From Cedecea selenatireducens (GTDB lineage Bacteria; Pseudomonadota; Gammaproteobacteria; Enterobacterales; Enterobacteriaceae): a DNA stretch of 64,000 nt. Positions 34,291-41,614 of this stretch are shown piece by piece. The position numbers were made by a program, and so were the translations under genes. Under the pieces are notes generated by a model. It had not been told where the DNA came from. It made no database searches and worked only from the letters and a program-made list of their open reading frames with translations. The stretch's first letter is position 1. Each line of letters starts with the position of its first letter. The DNA is taken from positions 186,001-250,000 of the forward strand of contig NZ_JBHIKW010000008.1 of NCBI RefSeq assembly GCF_042138895.1. The letters run 5' to 3'.

Positions 34291-35709
34291 GTGGCCCAGC
34301 GTCTCTCGCTCGATTTATATTTAGCGCTGTTTTGCCTGTGCGTCAGCTGCTGGCTGCCCGCAAAGGCAGCGCGTGGCGCAGATCTCAATGAGCAGATGGA
34401 GCAGTTTAGCGCGGCGTTAAACCAGTCCACGCCCTCGGCGCAGGTCTCGCTGCAAACCCTGCAACAGCTAGATGCTACGCTGCTCAAGCCCGAATCCATG
34501 TATCCACAGTTTCAGGCCTGGTCGTTGCCGGAACTCACGGCGTTTTATCACCTGGACAAGCGCTGTGCCAGCGAGATCGGGTTATCCGCCGCAGTGAAAT
34601 CATTCATTGCGGCGTTATGCCAGCCGAACATACCTTCTGCGTCCTGGTTCAACGCGAATCCCATCTACCCTTTAGGCGGAAGCAGCGCCCGGCAGTATAT
34701 TTTGCGTCACCCGGAGGCAGCCGCTGCGCTAAGAAACTCGCTGCATGTGCGGGAAAGACCCGACGACCTTGCGGGCATAGGTACTTTGTCCGATGACAAT
34801 CTCAATGCGCTGCTGGGTGGCCAACGTTGGCTGTTGCAGAACGGTGAACTCTGGCAGCTTAATCACCAGCAGTGGCGGCGCTATGCCCCCAGGGTCTGGC
34901 AGCCGTTGGCCCGGCAGTCCGGCCTTGAACTCGTGAATGCAGGAGGGCGCTGCGATTTGCGCGCAGGGGCGCTGTGCGTCAATGCTCGTGAAGGATACCG
35001 CGATGTCTGGCGTTGGCTTTTTGGCCTGCTGGCGATATTGACTACTGCAGGCCTGATGTGGATGGGCTGGCAACGGCACCAGCTACGTGAACGGCAGAGA
35101 TTTATCACGCAGATGCTGACGCACGAGCTGCGTACGCCCATCGCCCAGTTAAGCAATGTTGTCGAGCATTTTCGCCGTGACTTTGACTTGCTCCCCGAAG
35201 GTGCACAGCTCAATTTTGTGGCGCTTGCCGACACGCTGCAACGCATGCGTCAGATGGCTGAAACCAGCAAACATTACCTTATTGCTGAGCACCAGAAGGA
35301 AGCGCTGGAAACACTAACCCAGGTGCAGATTAGCGACTGGCTTGATCATCTTTGTGCAGGCAGGGACGGAGTGAATTACTGCCTGGAAGAGGACGCTACC
35401 GTTGGCGTCTCGCTGTACTGGAGCAGCCTTTGTCTGACGAATTTACTGGATAATGCTCTTCGTCACGGTGCTGCTCCCGTGCATTTGACGGTCTGCAAAA
35501 ATAAAACACACCTTATATTTCAGGTGAGCGATCGCGGGAACATAAGCCACAATCCTCTGCTGAAGACCCGCCGCTTGCGCTGGTCAAACAGCAGTCTTGG
35601 CCTGGGGTTAACCATTGTTCAGCGCGTTTCTCATCGGCTCAACGGCAGGTTGACGTTCAGCCCCGGACCAACCACTTTCACCCTGGAGTTGCCTTATGAC
35701 CACGAATAA
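34291..35709 (+). CDS. VxrA-like sensor histidine kinase (DUF3404 sensor)
   Basis: 472-residue membrane histidine kinase. N-terminal signal/TM segment, periplasmic domain of about 210 residues resembling the DUF3404 sensor of Vibrio VxrA, TM2 (WLFGLLAILTTAGLMWMGW), phosphoacceptor H278 (LTHELRTP), N box (NLLDNALRHG), G1 (SDRGN) and G2 (SLGLGLTIV). VxrA (WigK) senses cell-wall stress and controls the T6SS in V. cholerae. GTG 34291 was chosen because AAGG lies 8 nt upstream; TTG codons at 34267 and 34273 lack an RBS. It overlaps the regulator gene by 14 bp. The VxrA assignment rests on my recall of the family and on the DUF2861 gene downstream. Confidence 0.72.
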   Translation: MAQRLSLDLYLALFCLCVSCWLPAKAARGADLNEQMEQFSAALNQSTPSAQVSLQTLQQLDATLLKPESMYPQFQAWSLPELTAFYHLDKRCASEIGLSAAVKSFIAALCQPNIPSASWFNANPIYPLGGSSARQYILRHPEAAAALRNSLHVRERPDDLAGIGTLSDDNLNALLGGQRWLLQNGELWQLNHQQWRRYAPRVWQPLARQSGLELVNAGGRCDLRAGALCVNAREGYRDVWRWLFGLLAILTTAGLMWMGWQRHQLRERQRFITQMLTHELRTPIAQLSNVVEHFRRDFDLLPEGAQLNFVALADTLQRMRQMAETSKHYLIAEHQKEALETLTQVQISDWLDHLCAGRDGVNYCLEEDATVGVSLYWSSLCLTNLLDNALRHGAAPVHLTVCKNKTHLIFQVSDRGNISHNPLLKTRRLRWSNSSLGLGLTIVQRVSHRLNGRLTFSPGPTTFTLELPYDHE

Positions 35710-36358
35710 AGCGCACTCTTTATTGTTAATTGAAGATGATATTGCGCTGGGCGAGGGGCTGGCGGCATTTCTGGAACAGGAAGGGTTTATCTGCCGCTGG
35801 TTGCGTAGTACTGAGCATGTTCTTGAATATTGGTATCAGGTCGATTTAGCGATTCTCGATCGCCAGCTTCCCGAGGGTGACAGCCTCCGGCTACTGCCGC
35901 AGTGGCTGGCTAAGAAAGCCCTGCCGGTGATAGTTTTGACGGCAAAAGTGAGCGTTGCAGAACGGGTGGCAGGGCTTGAGGCAGGGGCGCGGGATTACCT
36001 CAGCAAGCCTTTTGCCCATGTCGAACTGCTGGCGCGGATCCGGGCCCAGCTTCGCCCGTTAGGGGATGGCCTGCTGATTTGCGGGGAGCTCAGCTTACTT
36101 CCGGCGCGGCAGGTGGCGAACTGGCAGCAGAAAGAGGTTGCACTGACGGCAACAGAGTTTGCGCTGCTGGCAATGCTAATGCAGATGGCAGGGCGCGTAT
36201 TTACCCGTGATGAACTGCTTAATCAGGTCTGGGGCTATCAACATTTTCCGTCTACCCGAACGGTTGATACTCATGTTTTGCAATTACGGCAAAAGCTTCC
36301 TGGCCTGCCTATTGCGAGCGTGCGTGGCGTTGGTTATCGGCTGGAGATATCGTCATGA
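35696..36358 (+). CDS. VxrB-like OmpR-family response regulator
   Basis: 220-residue response regulator: receiver domain with acidic pocket E13/D14, phosphorylation site D55 (ILDRQLPEGD) and K104 (LSKPF), then an OmpR/PhoB winged-helix DNA-binding domain (about residues 125-220, TRTVDTHVLQLRQKL). Cognate partner of the overlapping kinase gene. The next gene overlaps it by 4 bp (ATGA), so all three are one operon. By analogy with VxrB it could control cell-wall and T6SS genes; no target is shown here. Confidence 0.8.
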   Translation: MTTNKAHSLLLIEDDIALGEGLAAFLEQEGFICRWLRSTEHVLEYWYQVDLAILDRQLPEGDSLRLLPQWLAKKALPVIVLTAKVSVAERVAGLEAGARDYLSKPFAHVELLARIRAQLRPLGDGLLICGELSLLPARQVANWQQKEVALTATEFALLAMLMQMAGRVFTRDELLNQVWGYQHFPSTRTVDTHVLQLRQKLPGLPIASVRGVGYRLEISS

Positions 36359-37170
36359 AACGGTGTCTCTTTGCCCTCATGATCTCGTCTGTCACCGCCG
36401 GCGCGACGCTGCCGCAAACGCCGCTGGAGCCGTTTTATCATCAACTGTTTAACGAGCGTAGCGATCTTGCCAATAGCCAGTTGATTCATGTCTGGCCTCA
36501 GTTGAACAGCGATGCACAGCGCACGGCATGGAAAGACGCGCTTTACGCCCTGGTCAGCAAGCAGTGTGGCAAAGATCTGCCTCCCGCAGCGCCTGAGTGG
36601 CTGGACGATACAACGTTAACGCTGATGCAGCGGGATATGCCGCTTAATCGTATTTATCGCATTACCCTGAGCGGCAAAAGCCTCCGCCACGATCTGAAGG
36701 TTTCCCTGGTGCTGCCTGACGGTAAAGAGGTACTTTCCACCGCGCCAATACAGCACGAACCGGAAAATGAATATCGCGTTGAGAGTCAGGAGTTTAACCA
36801 GCCGCTGAGCGAGGGCGTCTATTTGCTGACCGTCTCAAGCGGCGGGCAGCAATGGCAGCAGCCTCTGGCGTTGCAGGGTATTGCGGGACTTAGCCGCATC
36901 CAACTTCACGATCGTGAAATTACGCTTAATGCACCGCAGGTAGCTTCCTCATGTCCTGAGCCATGGCTTGAGCAGACTCTGCTTAACCGGACAGACTACA
37001 GCCATATTTGGTGGGCAAGGAGCGATAAATTGTCGCTGGTTCCCTGGCCTTCTAAGCTGCCTGACAGCGTATGGGCAACCGTTGCAGTGGTGAGCGCTGA
37101 AAACAGGGGAAGCGTGGCGGTGAGAATCGAGCATCGCCTGGCCGGGCCGCTGGTGATGCTACAAAATTAA
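36355..37170 (+). CDS. DUF2861 exported protein, VxrC-like
   Basis: 271-residue protein with a signal peptide (residues 1-17), predicted periplasmic. It resembles the DUF2861 family, whose Vibrio member VxrC is the third gene of the vxrABCDE operon. A conserved pattern is the start of the mature part (TPLEPFYHQLFNERSDLANSQLIHVW) and three cysteines. A modulator of the kinase is the most natural role because it is translationally coupled (ATGA overlap) to the regulator; this is inference. Confidence 0.68.
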   Translation: MKRCLFALMISSVTAGATLPQTPLEPFYHQLFNERSDLANSQLIHVWPQLNSDAQRTAWKDALYALVSKQCGKDLPPAAPEWLDDTTLTLMQRDMPLNRIYRITLSGKSLRHDLKVSLVLPDGKEVLSTAPIQHEPENEYRVESQEFNQPLSEGVYLLTVSSGGQQWQQPLALQGIAGLSRIQLHDREITLNAPQVASSCPEPWLEQTLLNRTDYSHIWWARSDKLSLVPWPSKLPDSVWATVAVVSAENRGSVAVRIEHRLAGPLVMLQN

Positions 37171-37259
37171 CGCTCGCAGCGCTTTTCTGACATTCATCTG
37201 ACAATCCCCCTCTACTAACCAGCAATACTGCAGTCTCTTTTGTTACCGAGACATTTGCC

Positions 37260-38447
37260 ATGAAACTTAAAGCACTCCTGGCAGGGCTGGCCCTGATCTC
37301 TGCCTCATCTTTTGCCGCTGACAGCCTCGCTTTCTGGGATTCGCCGCAGCACGGCGGCAACAGCTTTAACCGCCTGCCGCCTGACCAGGCCTATTTTTCT
37401 GCTCTTAAGGGCTACGGCGCCACCTGGGTAAGGCTGTCCTGGGATAAATGGCAGCCGGAGCAGCGTGATTTTTTGTTGGGGAATGCCGACAACTATCAGG
37501 GGCTGATGAAGCAGGATCTGCAAACGCTCAAAGACACGCTGGCCCGCGCCCATGCCGCCGGGCTTAAAGTGGTGATTACGCCGCTTTCGCTGCCCGGTAT
37601 GCGCTGGTCACAGAACAATAATGGCCGGTTTGACGACCGGCTGTGGCAGGACAAACGTTACTGGCAGCAAAGCGCGAAGTTCTGGCGCGATCTGGCCGCA
37701 CAGCTAAAAGATAACCCGGCTGTTGCCGCGTACAACCTGATTAACGAGCCTGCGCCAGAGAAGCGGGCGGGGCTGCCGGAACACGCCTCACCGGAGGAAA
37801 TGAAGGCCTGGTATAAAAAACAGCAGGGTACGGCGAGAGACTTGCCTGAGTTCTATCAAACCGTTATTAAAGCGATACGTGAAGTCGATAAGACCACGCC
37901 TGTGATGGTAGATAGCGGCTGGTATGCCGCCGCCGACAGCTTCAGCTACTGGCCATCCGCCCTGAGCGACAGTCGCGTGCTCTACAGCTTCCATATGTAC
38001 GAACCCTACGACGCGACCAGCGCACCCAACCTTAAACGTCTGAAGCCCTATGCCTATCCCGGCGTCGTCCCTTTCGGCGGCAAACAGGAAAAATGGGACG
38101 GTGAACGCGTGGCCGGCTATTTGCAGCAGCCGTTTTCGTGGGCTAAGCAGCGCGGCGTGGCAGAGAATCGCATGGTGGCCGGTGAGTTTGGCTGTATGCG
38201 GCAGCTGGCCGGGTGCCGTCAGTATCTCGAAGATGTCCTCCGCGTCATGGATAAAACGCAGGCCCACTGGGCATTTTACAGCTTCCGCGAAGATGCCTGG
38301 GACGGCATGGATTACGAACTCGGGAAAAGCAAAGTGCCCTGGTCGTACTGGAAGGCGATTGATGCGCATAAGCGAGATACTTTACCGCGCCATGCCACGC
38401 CCGAGTTTGAGCCGATAAGCCGCCGGCTGGCATCACCCACGCGATGA
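37260..38447 (+). CDS. Secreted glycoside hydrolase family 5 enzyme
   Basis: 395-residue protein with a signal peptide (MKLKALLAGLALISASSFA). The GH5 (clan A) barrel shows acid/base E163 in NLINEP and nucleophile E309 in VAGEFG; SFHMYEPY (about residues 243-250) matches the conserved active-site strand. Probable endo-acting beta-glucanase or mannanase in the periplasm or outside; substrate not inferable. It lies 89 bp after the VxrC-like gene and has no neighbouring bcs genes, so it is not BcsZ. It may be a target of the two-component system or independent. Confidence 0.8.
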   Translation: MKLKALLAGLALISASSFAADSLAFWDSPQHGGNSFNRLPPDQAYFSALKGYGATWVRLSWDKWQPEQRDFLLGNADNYQGLMKQDLQTLKDTLARAHAAGLKVVITPLSLPGMRWSQNNNGRFDDRLWQDKRYWQQSAKFWRDLAAQLKDNPAVAAYNLINEPAPEKRAGLPEHASPEEMKAWYKKQQGTARDLPEFYQTVIKAIREVDKTTPVMVDSGWYAAADSFSYWPSALSDSRVLYSFHMYEPYDATSAPNLKRLKPYAYPGVVPFGGKQEKWDGERVAGYLQQPFSWAKQRGVAENRMVAGEFGCMRQLAGCRQYLEDVLRVMDKTQAHWAFYSFREDAWDGMDYELGKSKVPWSYWKAIDAHKRDTLPRHATPEFEPISRRLASPTR

Positions 38448-38481
38448 GTTAAGCGTTACGCACTAATGCCAGTTGATGGGT

Positions 38482-38496
38482 ATTTTGAATCATAAT
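38482..38496 (-). promoter_or_regulatory. PaaX-box-like site upstream of paaX
   Basis: Read on the minus strand, ATTATGATTCAAAAT matches the PaaX motif WWTRTGATTCGCGWT at 12 of 15 positions. It lies 78 bp before paaX and suggests autoregulation. A TGACT-N5-AGTCA palindrome follows at 38496-38510. Confidence 0.45.
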
Positions 38497-38573
38497 GACT
38501 AATTCAGTCATGCTCTATGGCTTTATTATGCTATGTTTTTTCTCAGGAATTCCCATAGCGGCAATGAGGCAGG

Positions 38574-39500
38574 ATGAGCAGCAAACTCGATCAGTTTATT
38601 CAGCAGGCCGTCAGCGCGGTGCCCATCAGCGGCACTTCGCTGATTGTTTCTTTATACGGCGATGCGCTGGCCCATCGCGGCGGCGAGATCTGGCTGGGCA
38701 GCCTGGCGGCGATGCTGGAGCCTTTAGGATTTGGCGAGCGTTTTGTCCGGACGTCGCTTTTCCGCCTTAATAAAGAGGGCTGGCTCGACGTGGAGCGGGT
38801 GGGGCGACGCAGTTTTTATCGCCTGACGGACATGGGCCAGAGAATGACCCGCCGTGCGGAGTCCAAAATTTACCGTGCCGGCCAGCCGGCCTGGGACGGG
38901 AAGTGGCTGCTGCTGCTTTCTGAAGGTCTGGAAAAAACCACGCTGCAGCAGGTGAAAAAACAGCTTATCTGGCAGGGCTTTGGGGCGCTGGCGCCAAACC
39001 TGATGGCTTCTCCCTCACAAAATCTGGCGGACATTCAAAGCCTGCTGCACGAGGCGGGCGTGGCCGAGCAGGTTATCTGTTTTGAGGCCGAATCCCCGCT
39101 GCAAACATCGCGCGCGGCGCTAAAGTCCCGCGTCGAAGAGTGCTGGCTTTTGACCGATAAAAACGAACGCTACGCCGAGTTTATTCACTCCTTCCGCCCG
39201 CTGCTGCCGCTGCTGCGCGAGGCGGGAAGCGATGAACTGACGCCGCAGCGCTGTTTCCAGATTCAGCTGCTGTTGATCCATTTCTACCGTCGTGTTGTGC
39301 TGAAAGATCCGCTGTTGCCGGACGAACTGCTGCCGCCGCACTGGCTGGGGCAGAGCGCCCGTCAGCTGTGCATCAATATCTATCAGCGGGTTGCCGCCGG
39401 TTCACTGGCTTACCTCAGCGAACTGGGCGAAACTTCGGTGGGTGATTTGCCTGCCCCGGTAAGCGGCTACCACACGCGATTCGGCGGACTCACACCCTAA
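38574..39500 (+). CDS. paaX: Phenylacetic acid degradation repressor PaaX
   Basis: 308-residue GntR-like repressor of the PaaX family. The N-terminal winged HTH (GFGERFVRTSLFRLNKEGWL) is followed by the effector domain that binds phenylacetyl-CoA. In E. coli it represses paaA-K and paaZ. It is followed by paaY after 14 bp. None of the catabolic paa genes is present upstream, where E. coli has paaABCDEFGHIJK; the GH5 gene is there instead. Start ATG 38574, GAGG RBS. Confidence 0.93.
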   Translation: MSSKLDQFIQQAVSAVPISGTSLIVSLYGDALAHRGGEIWLGSLAAMLEPLGFGERFVRTSLFRLNKEGWLDVERVGRRSFYRLTDMGQRMTRRAESKIYRAGQPAWDGKWLLLLSEGLEKTTLQQVKKQLIWQGFGALAPNLMASPSQNLADIQSLLHEAGVAEQVICFEAESPLQTSRAALKSRVEECWLLTDKNERYAEFIHSFRPLLPLLREAGSDELTPQRCFQIQLLLIHFYRRVVLKDPLLPDELLPPHWLGQSARQLCINIYQRVAAGSLAYLSELGETSVGDLPAPVSGYHTRFGGLTP

Positions 39501-39514
39501 AATAAGGAGCCCGT

Positions 39515-40105
39515 ATGTCCATTTATCAGATTGATGGCCTGACGCCGGTTGTCCCGGAAGACAGCTATGTGCATCCCACGGCGGTGCTGATTGGCGATGT
39601 TATCCTCGGCCACCGCGTCTACATCGGCCCTAATGCCAGCCTGCGCGGCGACTTTGGGCGCATCATTGTAGAAGATGGGGCGAACGTGCAGGATAACTGC
39701 GTAATGCACGGATTTCCGGAGCAGGATACGGTTGTGGAGCAGGACGGCCATATCGGCCACGGCGCAATTCTTCATGGCTGCCGCATCGGCAAAAATGCGT
39801 TGATTGGCATGAACGCGGTCATTCTGGACGGCGCGCAAATTGGCGAAAACTCAATTGTCGGCGCGGCGGCCTTTGTCAAAGGCAAAGCCGAGTTTCCGGC
39901 GAATACGATGATTATTGGCAGCCCGGCGAAAGCGATCCGTGAGTTAAGACCGGAAGAGCTGGCCTGGAAAAAACAGGGGACGAAGGAGTATCAGGATTTG
40001 GTGATTCGCTGTCAGCAAACGATGCATCAGGTTGAGCCGCTGCGTGAGGTAGAGGCGGGGCGTAAACGTCTGGTGTTTGAGGATTTGCACCAGCCTAAGC
40101 GGTAA
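39515..40105 (+). CDS. paaY: PaaY hexapeptide-repeat thioesterase
   Basis: 196-residue left-handed beta-helix protein of the gamma-carbonic-anhydrase-like family with hexapeptide repeats and histidine metal-ligand candidates (MHGFPEQ, GHGAILHGC). PaaY hydrolyses dead-end CoA thioesters that arise in phenylacetate breakdown, relieving CoA sequestration. AAGGAG RBS. It is co-transcribed with paaX. Retained without the pathway it would protect, unless paa genes lie elsewhere. Confidence 0.9.
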   Translation: MSIYQIDGLTPVVPEDSYVHPTAVLIGDVILGHRVYIGPNASLRGDFGRIIVEDGANVQDNCVMHGFPEQDTVVEQDGHIGHGAILHGCRIGKNALIGMNAVILDGAQIGENSIVGAAAFVKGKAEFPANTMIIGSPAKAIRELRPEELAWKKQGTKEYQDLVIRCQQTMHQVEPLREVEAGRKRLVFEDLHQPKR

Positions 40106-40183
40106 AGTGACCCTCTCCCCGGAGGTTATCTCTGTTACATATTTTCCTTTCAAATGCAGGAGGTATCTTTCGCTCCGCAGTTA

Positions 40184-40716
40184 TTCCGTTCACCCATAGA
40201 TCTGTTTTCTGTGCACGCTCAGAGCACGGTGAACGTGTCAGGTGGCATTACGCCATGCCCCCTGACAACCCCCGGCGCCCGGCAGCTCAACCCCGCCTGA
40301 GTTGGGTCATAACCGGGGGCGATGAGAGCCGGGAACAAATCTTCCCCTCACCCCAGCCCTCTCCCCAAAGGGGCGAGGGAGAAAACAAAAGCTATGGGAA
40401 ACATTGTTTATCCCCTCTCCCTTCCAGGGAGAGGGTTAGGGTGAGGGTAAAAATAAGAAGCGAGGCTCGGTTCCGGCTTAAATCGCCTCCGTTTTCTCTC
40501 CGACTGGCCAGGGTCCGGACGTCGGGAACGGCCGGAGGCTGAGAGCGTCGGGAACGCATCTCAGCCGACCCAGGACTGGGAGATAAAACGGAGGTTTACC
40601 GCTTGCGGCGATTTATTTGGCCGGGAGTCCGGGGTCTCGGGGGAATGACGGTGATTTCCCCGAGACGTTCACCGGTATAATGGTGACATGTGAAGCAGGA
40701 CTGGAAGTGAACGGAA
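40184..40716 (-). repeat. Structured interspersed repeat, copy B (533 bp, inverted)
   Basis: Inverted counterpart of 11746-12317. Ends are TTCCGTTCAC (40184-40193) and GTGAACGGAA (40707-40716); internal pair CGGTGAACGT (40227-40236) and ACGTTCACCG (40665-40674). Matching hairpins are at 40238-40265 (loop TACGCC on plus), 40537-40566 and 40634-40666. Long near-identical blocks join these. It contains a REP-like pair not found in copy A. It lies between the convergent 3' ends of paaY and azoR. No credible gene inside. Confidence 0.85.
40344..40447. repeat. Paired REP-like palindromes inside repeat copy B
   Basis: One unit starts CCCCTCACCCCAGCCCTC (from 40344), the other ends GGGAGAGGGTTAGGGTGAGGG in parts (to 40447). 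They are inverted to each other, a BIME-like arrangement. Copy A has unrelated sequence at this point, so the pair was probably inserted. Confidence 0.65.
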
Positions 40717-40795
40717 ACTTGGGCAGTCCTTCATAGAGCGTATTTGTGACTAAGACACAGCGCGGGGTGAGGGTTAGTCACTCCAGGAACAAATC

Positions 40796-41401
40796 TTACG
40801 CAGCAACGATGCTGTCGATAGCGGCTTTCGCATCAGTTTGTGCTTTAGCAGCCACTTCCGGGCCGTAACCAAAACCTTCAGCAAACACGTAGTTCACGTC
40901 GGTGATCCCGATGAAGCCCAGGAACACGTTCAGGTATGGCACCAGCAGGTCGGTTGGGGTGTCTTTGTGGATCCCGCCGCGGCTGGTCACAACCAGGGCA
41001 CGTTTACCGGTCACCAGGCCTTCAGGGCCTTTCTCGGTGTAACGGAAGGTGACGCCAGCGCGAGCCACCAGGTCGAAGTAGTTCTTCAACTGGGTAGGGA
41101 TGTTGAAGTTGTACATCGGCGCGTTGAACACAATCACGTCGTGCGCTTTCAGTTCGGCAATCAGCTCATCAGACAGCGCCAGAGCTTCCTGCTGGCGCGG
41201 CGTCAGTGCCGCATCAGAAGGGCGCAGAGCACCGACCAGTTCGCCATCCAGCACCGGAATTGGGTTTGCTGCCAGGTCACGAACGGTGATTTCGTCAGCG
41301 CTGTGTTTTTCACGCCATTGTTCAACAAAATAGTCGGACAGCTGGTTGGACTGAGAGTAACCTGCCAGGATGCTGGATTTTAGAACTAATACTTTGCTCA
41401 T
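40796..41401 (-). CDS. azoR: FMN-dependent NADH azoreductase
   Basis: 201-residue flavodoxin-like FMN enzyme, the same length as E. coli AzoR. The N-terminal SSILAGYSQSNQL is the FMN phosphate loop; APMYNFNIPTQLKNYFD and TSRGGI are family signatures. It reduces quinones and azo compounds with NADH and protects from thiol-specific stress. ATG 41401 (MSKVLVLK) matches the family start. It is divergent from hrpA, as in E. coli. Confidence 0.94.
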   Translation of the reverse strand: MSKVLVLKSSILAGYSQSNQLSDYFVEQWREKHSADEITVRDLAANPIPVLDGELVGALRPSDAALTPRQQEALALSDELIAELKAHDVIVFNAPMYNFNIPTQLKNYFDLVARAGVTFRYTEKGPEGLVTGKRALVVTSRGGIHKDTPTDLLVPYLNVFLGFIGITDVNYVFAEGFGYGPEVAAKAQTDAKAAIDSIVAA

Positions 41402-41614
41402 GGGGTGATTCCTTAGTGTTTGGTCAGTCGGACAATGTGCCCGTTCGCTAGGACTTAATGTATTCACAATCCGATTACAGAGATAGCGCAATATATCGAA
41501 CCCTATATTCGAATTTATTGAACAAGGCGCTAAAAATCGGGGTGTGGTAAAATAGCTGAAATCAACGCCGTGACTTATCCGGTTGTGCCCGGTAGCGAAA
41601 TAACGATAGATAAA

